DNA from: Candidatus Thiodiazotropha sp. (ex Myrtea sp. 'scaly one' KF741663)
GTDB taxonomy: Bacteria > Pseudomonadota > Gammaproteobacteria > Chromatiales > Chromatiaceae
Direction of reading: 5' to 3'
NCBI GenBank assembly: GCA_025655555.1
Contig: JAHXIQ010000002.1
Coordinates: 558,001-622,000 of the forward strand
DNA length: 64,000 bases
Positions 15,181 through 25,600 of this stretch are shown here, piece by piece. Made by a program: the position numbers and the translations under genes. Positions within the stretch are counted from its first letter, which is position 1. Every line of letters starts with the position of its first letter. Below the pieces are notes generated by a model. That model was given only the letters and a program-made list of their open reading frames with translations, was not told where the DNA came from and did not search any database.

Positions 15181-18100
15181 ATGTCATCGCACCAGTTTCA
15201 TCCGGCGGTCACGGCGTGGTTTAAGCGCCATTTCGGCGCGCCTTCTGAGGTCCAGGCACAAGCCTGGCCTGCGATTCAGGCTGTGCAGAATACCTTGATT
15301 TCGGCCCCGACCGGTTCCGGTAAAACCCTGGCCGCGTTCCTCGCGGCGATCGATCAATTGGTACATGAAGGGCTGCTGTTCCCGCTGGCAGACGAGACTG
15401 CTGTGTTGTATGTCTCGCCGCTGAAGGCGTTGTCCAACGATATCCATAAAAACCTCGAACTGCCGTTGAACGGCATTCGGGATGCGCTGCTGGAGAACGG
15501 TTACCCGGACGTACCGATCCGTGCGATGGTTCGCACTGGCGATACCACCCAGTCGGAACGCGCGATGATGAAGCGCACGCCGCCGCATATCCTGGTAACC
15601 ACGCCGGAGTCCCTCTATATCCTGCTGACCTCGGAGTCGGGCCGTGACATGCTGAAGACCGTGCGTAGCGTGATCGTCGATGAGATCCATGCGCTGGCCG
15701 GCAATAAGCGCGGTGCTCATCTGACACTGAGCCTGGAGCGGCTCAACCAATTGTGCGACAAGCCGCCGGTACGCATCGGTATCTCGGCGACACAGAATCC
15801 GATCAAGGAGATGGCACTCTACCTGACGGGGCAGCACGATGACCCGGTACAACGGGCATGTACCATTATCGATACCGGTCATGTGCGCACGCGCGATCTT
15901 GCGATTGAGATGACTGGATCCCCACTGGAAGCGGTCATGGCGAACGAAGCCTGGGATGAGATCTATCGCAGGCTCGAGCATCTCATTGAGCAGCACCGCA
16001 CCACGCTGATCTTCGTCAACACGCGCAGACTTGCTGAGCGTGCGGCGGCGGCCCTGTCTATAAAGCTGGGCGATGACGCCGTAACATCGCACCACGGCAG
16101 TCTGGCGAAAGAGCACCGGCTTGATGCCGAGCAGCGTCTGAAATCAGGATCGCTGCGGGCACTGGTGGCGACAGCCTCCCTTGAGCTCGGTATTGATATC
16201 GGTGATGTCGACCTGGTTTGCCAGATGGGTTCACCGCGTAGTATCGCCACTTTCCTGCAGCGGGCCGGTCGTTCCGGACATCACCTGACTGGCACGCCCA
16301 AGGCGAGGTTGTTCCCCCTCAGTCGTGATGATCTTGTCGAGTCGGTCGCCATGCTCGATGCGATTCGAAGAGATGAACTTGACCGCATCCCGGTGCCCGA
16401 ACATCCGCTGGATGTGCTGTCACAGCAGATCATCGCCGAAGTATCGGGACGGGAATGGGAGGAGAAGGCGCTCTACCGGGTTTTTAAATGTGCCCGCCCC
16501 TATAATCGCCTCGAAGAGAGAGACTTTCTCGATCTGGTAAAGATGTTGGCGGACGGCTTTCACACGCGGCGTGGAAGGCGTGGTGCCTATCTGCACCGCG
16601 ATGCTGTCAATGGGGTATTGCGTCCGCGACGTAATGCGCGCCTGACAGCGCTCACCAACGGTGGTGCGATACCCGACCAGTTTGATTATGACGTGATTCT
16701 GCAGCCGGAAGGCTTGTTCGTTGGTAGCCTGAACGAAGACTTCGCCTTTGAGAGCATGCCGGGTGATATCTTCCAGCTCGGCAATTTTTCCTACCGTATG
16801 CTGAAGATAGAACAGGGCCGGGTTTTCGTGGAAGATGCCCACGGACAACCGCCGAGCATCCCGTTCTGGTTCGGTGAGGCACCAGGACGTACCGATGAAC
16901 TCTCAGCTGCGGTTTCTCGTCTGCGTGAAACCCTAGACGAACTATTGGATACGGGGCGGCAGGTTACACTGGATTACCTTGAACATGAACTGCAGCTTGA
17001 TTCAGTAGCCTCGTCGCAGTTGGTTGAATACCTCGCAGCGTCTAAGGCCGTATTCGGCTTGATCCCAAGCCAGAAGAACATCGTGTTCGAACGTTTTTTC
17101 GATGAAACCGGCGACATGCATTTCGTCATCCACGCACCCTTTGGTTCGCGGGTAAACAAAGCCTGGGGGCTGGCCCTGCGCAAACGTTTTTGCCGCCGCT
17201 TCAATTTTGAACTGCAGGCGGCGGCCAACGAAGACAACCTGATTCTTTCGCTCGGACCGACCCACAGTTTTCCGTTGGAGGAACCGGCCGGGTATCTGAA
17301 GTCGAGTACCGCTGAACATATCCTGATACAGGCGTTGCTCGATGCGCCCATGTTCCCTACCCGCTGGCGATGGGTGACCAATATCTCTCTGGCAGTTCCC
17401 CGAATGCGTGGGGGAAAGCGAGTGCCCGCACCTTTCCAGCGCAATGATGCTGAAGACTTGGTGGCGCTGGTGTTTCCAGACCAGCTTGCCTGTTTCGAAA
17501 ATATCCAGGGCGAGCGGGAAGTGCCGGACCATCCGCTGGTGAACCAGGTGTTGTGGGACTGCCTGCATGAACTGATGGACATAGAAGGTTTAAAGCGGGT
17601 ATTGGATGGTATTGAGAAAGGGCGTATTAAAGTGATTGCCAAGGAGCTGCCAACACCGTCACCGATGGCGCACGAGATTCTCAACGCGCGACCTTATGCT
17701 TTTCTTGATGATGCACCGGCCGAAGAACGGCGTGCATTGGCGGTTCAGCAGCGGCGGCACACTGACCCTCAAAACGCAGCTGACCTGGGGCGGTTGAACC
17801 CTGATGCCATTCAACAGGTGAAGGAGGAAGCCTGGCCACAGCCACGCAGTCCTGATGAACTGCATGATGCATTGGTGATTACTGGCTTTATTGCAGAGAG
17901 CGAGATTGCTTCGAGTGATCTCGGGCACTGGCAGAAATACCTTGCAGCGTTGCAGCGACAACAACGAGCAACGCGGCTGACATTTAACGATGAGATTTTG
18001 TGGGTTGCGGCTGAACGGCTGCAGGCCATGCAACGGGTTTGTCCCGACTACGAGATGTCCCCGCAAATTAACGCATTGCCTGCAGAAGAAGCGGAGTTTA

Positions 18101-19482
18101 TTGAAACTGCGGTCACAGAGATCATGCGCAGCCGGCTGGAGAGTTTGGGTCCCGTCACGGTTGAGCAACTGGCAAAGCCGGTCAACCTGACTGCCAGTGA
18201 GATAGCGCAGGCCTTGCTGGCGCTTGAACAGGAAGGCTTTGTGATACAGGGTCGTTTCGATCCGCGTCAATCGGAGACCGAATGGTGTGAGCGTGGTCTA
18301 TTGGCACGGATTCATCGCTACACACTCAAGCAATTACGCCGGGAAATAGAACCTGTGAGTCCGGCAGAATTCATGTGCTTCCTGTTTAATTGGCAGGGGC
18401 TGGAGGAGCCTTCGGAAGGGATTGCGTCGCTGGAACGCGTCATGTTGCAGCTCGAAGGGATTAGCCTGCCAGCCGGCAGTTGGGAGGAGGATATCCTGCC
18501 TGCTCGGTTACAACCCTATTTTTCAAGCGAACTGGACGAACTGTGCCGCTCAGGCAAGCTGACATGGTTGCGATTGCTACCGCCTGACGTCAAAGAGAAC
18601 AAACGAAAGAATCCTGCGATTAAATCCACGCCGCTGGCATTTATCTTCCGGCCGCATCTATCGGTGTGGTGTCAGGTTGAATCGACGGTTCCTGTTGGAT
18701 TAAGCGCCACAGCCGCCAAGGTGATGGATATGTTGAAACAGTGGGGTGCCAGTTTCTTTGATGACTTGCAACAGCAGACCGGTCTGTTGAAAACCCAACT
18801 GGAGAATGCACTCGGTGAACTGGTGGCCTGGGGACTGGTCAATTCGGACCAGTACCAGGGTCTGCGCGCCATGATCACACCGCAGAAGACCCGGCAACGC
18901 AGCCGGCGACGTTCAGCATTACAGGCACCACTGGCCGAGGGCGGACGCTGGTCGCTGGTACGACCAGCGATACCACATGAGGATGAGTCGCAACGAGTCG
19001 AACAGGTTGTGCGAACACTGCTGACCCGTTACGGCGTTATCTTCCGAAAGCTGCTGGAAAGGGAAAATGGCTTGCCGCCCTGGCGGGATCTGCTCTACGT
19101 CTTGCGCAGGCTCGAGGCGCGGGGTGAGATCAGGGGAGGCCGTTTTGTACAGGGTTTTGCCGGTGAGCACTTCGCGCTGCCCGAAGCGGTCAGCCTGATG
19201 AGAGAAGTACGCAAAAAACAGGATGCCGAGCAGTTAATCGCGATCAGCAGCGCCGACCCGTTGAATCTCACCGGCATCATCACTCCCGGTAAACGTACCA
19301 CTGCACAGTTGGGGCATCGCATCCTGTACAGAGACGGGAAGCCAATTGCGACCAGTCAGGGTGGCGACATCGCAATTGATGAGGCTGTGCCGGATAGTGA
19401 GCATTGGCAGATAAAGATTTTGCTGACGCGAAAACAGCATCCGGCAAATTACCACAAGCCGCATCGGGGTCCGCTGTTTTGA
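15181..19482 (+). CDS. lhr: Lhr-type large superfamily 2 DNA/RNA helicase
   Basis: A 1,433-residue ATP-dependent helicase of the Lhr (long helicase-related) family, linked to DNA repair. Walker A APTGSGKT is at residues 42-49, motif II DEIH at about 167, motif III SAT (ISATQNP), and motif VI QRAGRSGH. These are followed by the Lhr winged-helix region and a long C-terminal Lhr domain. An ATG at 15055 is in frame, but the conserved start is MSSHQFHPAV at 15181, giving the usual beginning of the helicase core. It is slightly shorter than E. coli Lhr (about 1,538). It stands alone, divergent from the SRPBCC gene. Confidence 0.93.
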   Translation: MSSHQFHPAVTAWFKRHFGAPSEVQAQAWPAIQAVQNTLISAPTGSGKTLAAFLAAIDQLVHEGLLFPLADETAVLYVSPLKALSNDIHKNLELPLNGIRDALLENGYPDVPIRAMVRTGDTTQSERAMMKRTPPHILVTTPESLYILLTSESGRDMLKTVRSVIVDEIHALAGNKRGAHLTLSLERLNQLCDKPPVRIGISATQNPIKEMALYLTGQHDDPVQRACTIIDTGHVRTRDLAIEMTGSPLEAVMANEAWDEIYRRLEHLIEQHRTTLIFVNTRRLAERAAAALSIKLGDDAVTSHHGSLAKEHRLDAEQRLKSGSLRALVATASLELGIDIGDVDLVCQMGSPRSIATFLQRAGRSGHHLTGTPKARLFPLSRDDLVESVAMLDAIRRDELDRIPVPEHPLDVLSQQIIAEVSGREWEEKALYRVFKCARPYNRLEERDFLDLVKMLADGFHTRRGRRGAYLHRDAVNGVLRPRRNARLTALTNGGAIPDQFDYDVILQPEGLFVGSLNEDFAFESMPGDIFQLGNFSYRMLKIEQGRVFVEDAHGQPPSIPFWFGEAPGRTDELSAAVSRLRETLDELLDTGRQVTLDYLEHELQLDSVASSQLVEYLAASKAVFGLIPSQKNIVFERFFDETGDMHFVIHAPFGSRVNKAWGLALRKRFCRRFNFELQAAANEDNLILSLGPTHSFPLEEPAGYLKSSTAEHILIQALLDAPMFPTRWRWVTNISLAVPRMRGGKRVPAPFQRNDAEDLVALVFPDQLACFENIQGEREVPDHPLVNQVLWDCLHELMDIEGLKRVLDGIEKGRIKVIAKELPTPSPMAHEILNARPYAFLDDAPAEERRALAVQQRRHTDPQNAADLGRLNPDAIQQVKEEAWPQPRSPDELHDALVITGFIAESEIASSDLGHWQKYLAALQRQQRATRLTFNDEILWVAAERLQAMQRVCPDYEMSPQINALPAEEAEFIETAVTEIMRSRLESLGPVTVEQLAKPVNLTASEIAQALLALEQEGFVIQGRFDPRQSETEWCERGLLARIHRYTLKQLRREIEPVSPAEFMCFLFNWQGLEEPSEGIASLERVMLQLEGISLPAGSWEEDILPARLQPYFSSELDELCRSGKLTWLRLLPPDVKENKRKNPAIKSTPLAFIFRPHLSVWCQVESTVPVGLSATAAKVMDMLKQWGASFFDDLQQQTGLLKTQLENALGELVAWGLVNSDQYQGLRAMITPQKTRQRSRRRSALQAPLAEGGRWSLVRPAIPHEDESQRVEQVVRTLLTRYGVIFRKLLERENGLPPWRDLLYVLRRLEARGEIRGGRFVQGFAGEHFALPEAVSLMREVRKKQDAEQLIAISSADPLNLTGIITPGKRTTAQLGHRILYRDGKPIATSQGGDIAIDEAVPDSEHWQIKILLTRKQHPANYHKPHRGPLF

Positions 19483-19550
19483 ATAATGGGTGTTCGCAAG
19501 CTTAGGTGCCTTTTCCATGCTTGGGATTAAAAGCCGTCAGTAACAGTCAC

Positions 19551-22406
19551 TCAATAATTTGAGAAAAGCGCAAGTCGTGACGAATTGGATCGGTTTCCAA
19601 GTTGAATTGCAGCAGGATTGGTATATGTATCCAGGGTTGAAACGTGCTTACTCGTTTGGAAGGGAAAATATTCCAACTGAAACATCGTTCTCGGTATGGG
19701 CGTGTGGGTCGGCTCATTTTCAGCAAAGCGGTTCGCAAGAATAGCCGAAAGATTACGGAACAGTTGATAGATAATATGGGGGTAGAATCGAGCGCCTCGC
19801 TGGATAGAGTCCCAGGTTAGTACCAGAACTTTGCTGTCTTCCAATGCGATCGCTGTCGAGTTCCGCGCGCTCTCGCAGAGCAGGGCGGTGAGGCCAAAGA
19901 CATGACCGGCTTCGATAGGCAGGGTAGATTCAACGGTGGTATCTTGCCTGACAGTAGAGACCTCACCCCTGCCTTCAAGAAGAATAAACATCTCTTTGCC
20001 CTCCTCCCCTTTGTACATGATGGCCTCTCCGGCTTTGTACTCGCGTACCTGGCTCATCAAAATAACCCGCTTGATCTGGCGGGGTAGCATGCCTATAAAG
20101 AGGGGGCAGTCGTGAATAAGACCGCGACGCAACTCAAGAGACAACAGATCCCACAAAGTGATCAGTCGCGTGGACGAGAGCAGAAGGGGAGTAATGAAAA
20201 AGTTGGCGTAATAGGCCAGGAGTATAACCATGCCACTCAATACGCCAAAGTAAGCGATTGGCGTGAAACTGGAGAAGACCATGACACCCAGCCCCAGGAA
20301 TAGAGCGATAGTAGCGGCAGTGATCGGCATGGCTTCTTCATGCATGGTCATCTGAATGGCGCGGGCCTCACTTTTATGTTGAGTCAGTGCACGGTTATAA
20401 CGGACCATAAAATGCATGGTGTTATCCACACAGATGCCTAAGGCAATTGCCGCTATCATGGAAGTGGCACTATCCAGTGGGATGCCAGTGAATCCCATGA
20501 CCCCAAAGAGCATGACAATGGGGAACAGATTCGGCAGAGTCGCCAGTAAGCCGGCCTTTACGTTGACAAAGAGCAGAGAGATTACCGTAAAAATTACCAG
20601 CAGCATCAGCCCCAGGGATTTTGCTTGTCCCTCCGCCATTTTGTCGGCAGTCTGACTGGTGAGTATGGATTCTCCGGTGATGTTTACATGTAGACCGTTG
20701 TCGATATTATCGTCGATGAATGACTGAAGTTCGGCCAGTGCCATATTCAGGTTGTATGAAGCATGCAGGTTGTGACGTACGACAATTCTGGCTTGACTGA
20801 AGTCAGGCGATACGTATCCCTTGATGTTTTTGTGATTGATGAAGTTATTCAGTTCGCTCAGCACTGCATCATCATCAGGTAGCTCAAGTTCTCCGGAATC
20901 ATTCATTGCACTGTTAAGCAGGGCCAGATAATCCGCTATCGAAATATTGGAATCGAATGATGGGGAGCTATCCAGATAGCCCTGAATCTTGACCACTTCC
21001 TCCAGGTAACGGGATCGTAAAAATGTATCTTCGATGTCACCATCCAGAATGATGGAGAAGGACTCCATGCCAGATAACTGATCATGCAGGGTCATTGCCC
21101 GATATTTGACCGGTGAGTTTTCATTGAAATAGTCCAGGATGTTGTTATTAACCTGTATCGACAAGCTTCCATAGGCGGCAATGGCAAGCAACGACAGAGT
21201 GAATAGCAGGATTCTGCTTTTCCTGTGCTGTACGAGATGACAAACATTGCCGATTGCACGGTGAACCAGATTGCGTTTCTGATTACGCACAGGCGGATGC
21301 CGGTCACCGAAATATCGCAGATAGACGGGGATCAGCGCAGCAGTGATAAGAAAATTAAAGGCCAGTCCAGTGGAGGCTACCAGTCCGAACTCATACAGTA
21401 ACTGAATCGGATTCACGATAATTGATAAAAACCCGAGATAGGAGGTAAAAAAAGTCAACAGCACAGCCAATCCCATGCGCCTGGCCATGTATTGGATGGA
21501 CATACGGCGTCCATGACCGGCAATGACACCCTTCTGGTATTCTGAGATCAGATGTATGTCCTCCGTCGATCCGATAATGATCAGCATCACCGGTACAATG
21601 GCGGTCATCACGTTAACCGGGATACCGAGAGCCGCCATACCGCCCAGTGTCCAGAGAATACTGAGACCGGCTGTAAGCAGTGGGATGATGGCAGCATTGG
21701 CTCTGCGCAAGGTAATAGCCAGTGTGAGCAGAAGGACTATCACTGCCAGAGGCAGTAGTGTTTTCTGGTCCTTTTGGATTAAGTCGCTGACAAGTGTCCT
21801 GATATAGGGCTGACCCACCTGAAATACTTCATTAAATTGTGTTTCCAGGGGTGTAATTGTTTTCCTGATACTGGCCGCCACCTCGGTATCAAATTCCGGA
21901 TGTTCGTAAGCTGGATTGATGTGTACGTTAATGGCCATTGCCGTACCGTCATCCGAGAGTAGGTTATGGCGTACAAACGGGTTGTTGAGTGCTTGCTCGC
22001 GAATACGTTCGGCTTGTTCAGGTGTTTTTGGGTTTTCCTTTAGATAGGGATAGGTATAGACGGAATCGTCAATAACTCTGATGTTAGGTAAAGAGAAGAG
22101 GCTGTCCGTTCTTTCTACGAAGGGCAGTGATTCGAGGTTGGCGACGGCCGAGCGGAGTGCCTCAAGTTTGTCGTCGTCGAATAGGCGCTGATCGCTGATA
22201 AATATTTGGGTAACGTTATCTGTGCCAAATGTGGCTACCACGTTTTCATGGAACACTTTTGCCGGGTCGTTCTCCATAGCCAGACCCTGTGACGAGACAT
22301 GGATCTGTAGCCGATGCAGTTGAGAGGCGGCTCCCAGGGATACCAGTAGGATTACCAGGAGTATGGACCAGGGATGTGCCGAAGCCAGATTGAGTAGTTT
22401 TCTCAT
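19551..22406 (-). CDS. RND/MMPL-family exporter with C-terminal cyclic-nucleotide-binding-like domain
   Basis: A 951-residue transporter. Two homologous halves each have a long periplasmic loop and a transmembrane bundle, one segment reading IPVMLIIIGSTEDIHLI and the other IAAIALGICVDNTMHFM. These are the conserved membrane motifs of the MMPL/HAE3 hydrophobic-molecule exporters. From about residue 770 to 890 a cNMP-binding beta barrel is fused. Its phosphate-binding cassette reads FGLTALLCESARNSTA, so the ribose-binding Glu of FGE is replaced by Leu while the Arg is retained. ATG 22406 has AAGG nine bases upstream and is preferred over ATG 22427. The last about 60 residues are low-similarity tail. 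Confidence 0.8.
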   Translation of the reverse strand: MRKLLNLASAHPWSILLVILLVSLGAASQLHRLQIHVSSQGLAMENDPAKVFHENVVATFGTDNVTQIFISDQRLFDDDKLEALRSAVANLESLPFVERTDSLFSLPNIRVIDDSVYTYPYLKENPKTPEQAERIREQALNNPFVRHNLLSDDGTAMAINVHINPAYEHPEFDTEVAASIRKTITPLETQFNEVFQVGQPYIRTLVSDLIQKDQKTLLPLAVIVLLLTLAITLRRANAAIIPLLTAGLSILWTLGGMAALGIPVNVMTAIVPVMLIIIGSTEDIHLISEYQKGVIAGHGRRMSIQYMARRMGLAVLLTFFTSYLGFLSIIVNPIQLLYEFGLVASTGLAFNFLITAALIPVYLRYFGDRHPPVRNQKRNLVHRAIGNVCHLVQHRKSRILLFTLSLLAIAAYGSLSIQVNNNILDYFNENSPVKYRAMTLHDQLSGMESFSIILDGDIEDTFLRSRYLEEVVKIQGYLDSSPSFDSNISIADYLALLNSAMNDSGELELPDDDAVLSELNNFINHKNIKGYVSPDFSQARIVVRHNLHASYNLNMALAELQSFIDDNIDNGLHVNITGESILTSQTADKMAEGQAKSLGLMLLVIFTVISLLFVNVKAGLLATLPNLFPIVMLFGVMGFTGIPLDSATSMIAAIALGICVDNTMHFMVRYNRALTQHKSEARAIQMTMHEEAMPITAATIALFLGLGVMVFSSFTPIAYFGVLSGMVILLAYYANFFITPLLLSSTRLITLWDLLSLELRRGLIHDCPLFIGMLPRQIKRVILMSQVREYKAGEAIMYKGEEGKEMFILLEGRGEVSTVRQDTTVESTLPIEAGHVFGLTALLCESARNSTAIALEDSKVLVLTWDSIQRGARFYPHIIYQLFRNLSAILANRFAENEPTHTPIPRTMFQLEYFPFQTSKHVSTLDTYTNPAAIQLGNRSNSSRLALFSNY

Positions 22407-22649
22407 GACCGGTATCCGCCTTAACATCCCTGAATAGGGAGCAAATCCTCATTTCGTATCAATGCGGAAATTTGGCCCAGTTTGCCCCTTGTCATCATCA
22501 TATTAATCTCCATGGCTGAATCGTGGAGCAAAGCGGTTTTGCTCACTATGGGAGAAAGTATGGGAGGTGCTGGTTTCAGTACGACTTCGTGAAGTCGGCT
22601 TTATTGTTTGATTTGTAACGCTCTGGTGAAACAGGTTTGAAACAAAGCG

Positions 22650-25600
22650 TCAGCCTTGTTCGATGCGGGCAACAAGTGTCAGTACCTGTTCTGGTGTGAA
22701 GGGTTTTTCCAGCAAGGGGGCGCCAGTCTCTTTAAGAAAGGGGGTAATGGCGGCTGAGAGCGTGTCACCGGTAATAAAAGCCGTGTGCCGTAAAAGATCT
22801 GGATGTTGCTGCTTCAGTGCGCGCCAGAGGCCGGGGCCATCCATATCCGGCATACGAATATCGGAGAGAATCAGATCGCAGGTATGGCTCTCGAGCCAGT
22901 TTATGGCCTCAATTCCACCACTCACCCAGGTAGCCTGAATGCCGGCTGATTGGAGGATCTCCACCAGCAGGTCGGCAACCTCCGGTTCGTCTTCAACAAT
23001 CAGGGCATAACCGCCCTGTGATTCTGTCAGTTCCGGTGATTCAATGGCAGGCTCATTGGTTGTGCTTTGTAGATGCAGGGGAAGCCAGAGCGTGAAAGTC
23101 GCTCCACGCTTCGTCTCTTCTAATTGCAGCTTGCCGCCGTGCTCCCGTGCAATACTCCGACTGACAGAGAGGCCGATTCCGGTACCCACATTCCCGCTTT
23201 TAGTGGTAAAAAAGGGATCAAATATCCGCTGACGCAGTTCATCCGGAACACCTGGGCCGTTGTCAGTCACACGGCAATAAACACCGCCTGATGCCTCACC
23301 TGTTTCGATGGTAATGTGGCGTGGTTCCGGTTGTTCCGCAAGCATATGCTGTGCATTGACCAGTAGATTGATAATGATCTGTCCGATTTGATCGACATCC
23401 ATCTGTTGTTCCGACAGATGGTTGGACAATCGGGGTTCCAGCTCGATACCTGAGGTACGCAGTCCATAGCCCAGTAGTTCGATCGCACTTGTCACCACGT
23501 CATTAAGATTGCCAGGTTTGCGTTCTGGCGGTTTCTGTCTGGCCATTCCAAGAAACGTTCTAACGATACGGCCACAACGGTCTGCAGCGGTGTGGATCTT
23601 CTCCACATCTGTCTTGATGGCTGGATCCGTTATCTTGTTCTCCAATAAGGCCGTGCGCCCCATCAGGATGGCCAGGGGATTATTGAGTTCATGGGCAACA
23701 CCGGCTAGCAGTTCACCCATGGCGGAGAGCTTCTCGCTCTGGCGCAAAGCCTCCCGTTGATGGGCAAGTTCTTCTGCCACCTTTTTTTGCTCCGTGATGT
23801 CCCGGGTAATGGTAAGAATATGAGGTTGACCCTGGTAGGGCATGGGGATGCTTCTCGACTCCAGATCAATAAGGGTGCCGTCTTTGTGGATCACTCTGGT
23901 TTCGGTTGAGGCAGCTTTGGCTGTCGCCACATCTGATTTGAACTTCTTCAAAGAGGCGTGTGAGGAGGCGTGAATATGTTCATGGAAGGGTTTTTTGAAG
24001 AACTCCTTTTGCGTATAGCCAGCCATTTGCCAGGCTGCTGGGTTGGCATCCACCATTTTTCCCTCTGCATCCCAGAGAATCAGCGCGTCGCTCGCCGTGT
24101 TGAAGATGGATCGGTACTGCTCTTCGCTGGCTCGTAGCGCCATCTCTGCAGCCTGTTTTCCGGTCAGGTCAGCGAGAAAGGCGGTGAAATAGTTGCTGTC
24201 TCCGACCCGGTTGGCAGAGATGGAGAGTTCCACCGGGAATTCGCTACCATCAGCGCGTGTTGCCGTCAGTTCCAGTCGTTTACCAAGCACCCGGGCTTCA
24301 CCGGTGCGCAGGTAGCGAGCCAAACCGTCACTGTGAGCCTTGCGATGGGTTTCTGGGATGATTAGATCGGTCAGATTACGGCCAATGGCCTGGTGTCTGT
24401 CGTAGCCAAACATCTCTACGGATGCCGGATTGAATTCAACCACATGCCCCACTTCATCGATAGTAATGATGCCCAGCAGGGACTTCTCAACAATGGCCGA
24501 CTTGAAGGCCTCGCTTTCCCGCAGCTTGCGGTTTGCCTCACGGTATTGTGCTTCGCTGGCCCGTAACTTCTCCTCGGCCTCCTTGCGGGCGGTGATTTCC
24601 CTTGTGAATGCCAGTATTCGCTCCTGCCCGCCAATGGATGCACGTCGGATGAAGACCTCATCCCAGTGCAGGCTGCCGTCACGATTCTTGCGATGCCATT
24701 CGAAACACAACTGCTCACCTGCAACTGCTCGCGCCATGAGCTTTTCGGCATCCTCCTGGGTATAAGGTGGTACGCCGGAACTGATCATGCCGACATCGAC
24801 CTCGCGCATCTCTTCTCTCGTGTAGCCATATGCCTCACAGGCCTTCCGGTTGACATCGAGAATGACGCCGGTATCCATGTCGTGTACGAAGATGGCGTCC
24901 TCGGAGGCCTCGAAGATGGCGCGATAGCTTGCCTCCGATGCGCGCAAGGCCACATCGGTGTGCTCGCGCTCCAGCTCGTTGGCTGCCCGGCCGGCAAATA
25001 CCTGTAGTATCGATTCAATCAGCCTCTCGTCCTGTAGTGGTTGGCTATGAAGCACAGCCAGCAGGCCGAGAACGTTTCCCTCGGAATTGAACAACGGAAT
25101 CGCCGCATAACTTTCCATGCCAATCTCCTGCAACAACGCATCTTCAGGAAAACGCTGCTGAATGGCGTCCCCATAGAAGCGAAACTGTTGCCCGACCACA
25201 TTCGCGCAAGGGCTGCCATCAAGTGAGTAGGAGATGTTCCCACCAATCCGGCCATGGGTGTAGAGTGCCCGGGTCCGAATCTGATTCTCTTGCTCTAAAA
25301 CTCCGATGAATGCGTAGTCTGTGCCGACTGCTTTTGACAGGTGCATGACGAGGGAGTTGAATACCTCTTCACTCTGCGCTTCTGAGATCCCCAGCGCCGC
25401 CTGGCGCAATGCCTCTTCGGATTGCTTGCGCTTTGTGATGTCTGTGGAGATGCCGCAGATAGCATAGATATTTCCCTTACTGTCGTAGAGCGGGAATTTA
25501 TTGGAAATGTAGGTATGCACACCATCATCAAGGGTCGCTTTTTCCTCAAATTCCATGACGCTATCTTGTTCCATGACCTGCCGATCGTTGTTGCGAAACT

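Noticed and set aside
15184-17684. Long minus-strand open frames antisense to the Lhr helicase gene
   Set aside because: They lie wholly opposite the strong helicase gene, lack ribosome-binding sites and recognisable motifs, and their amino-acid composition is typical of a shadow frame.
22582-22600. GACTTC/GAAGTC hairpin between the exporter and the hybrid kinase genes
   Set aside because: Short stem, two-base loop and no T run downstream on the strand that would need a terminator.
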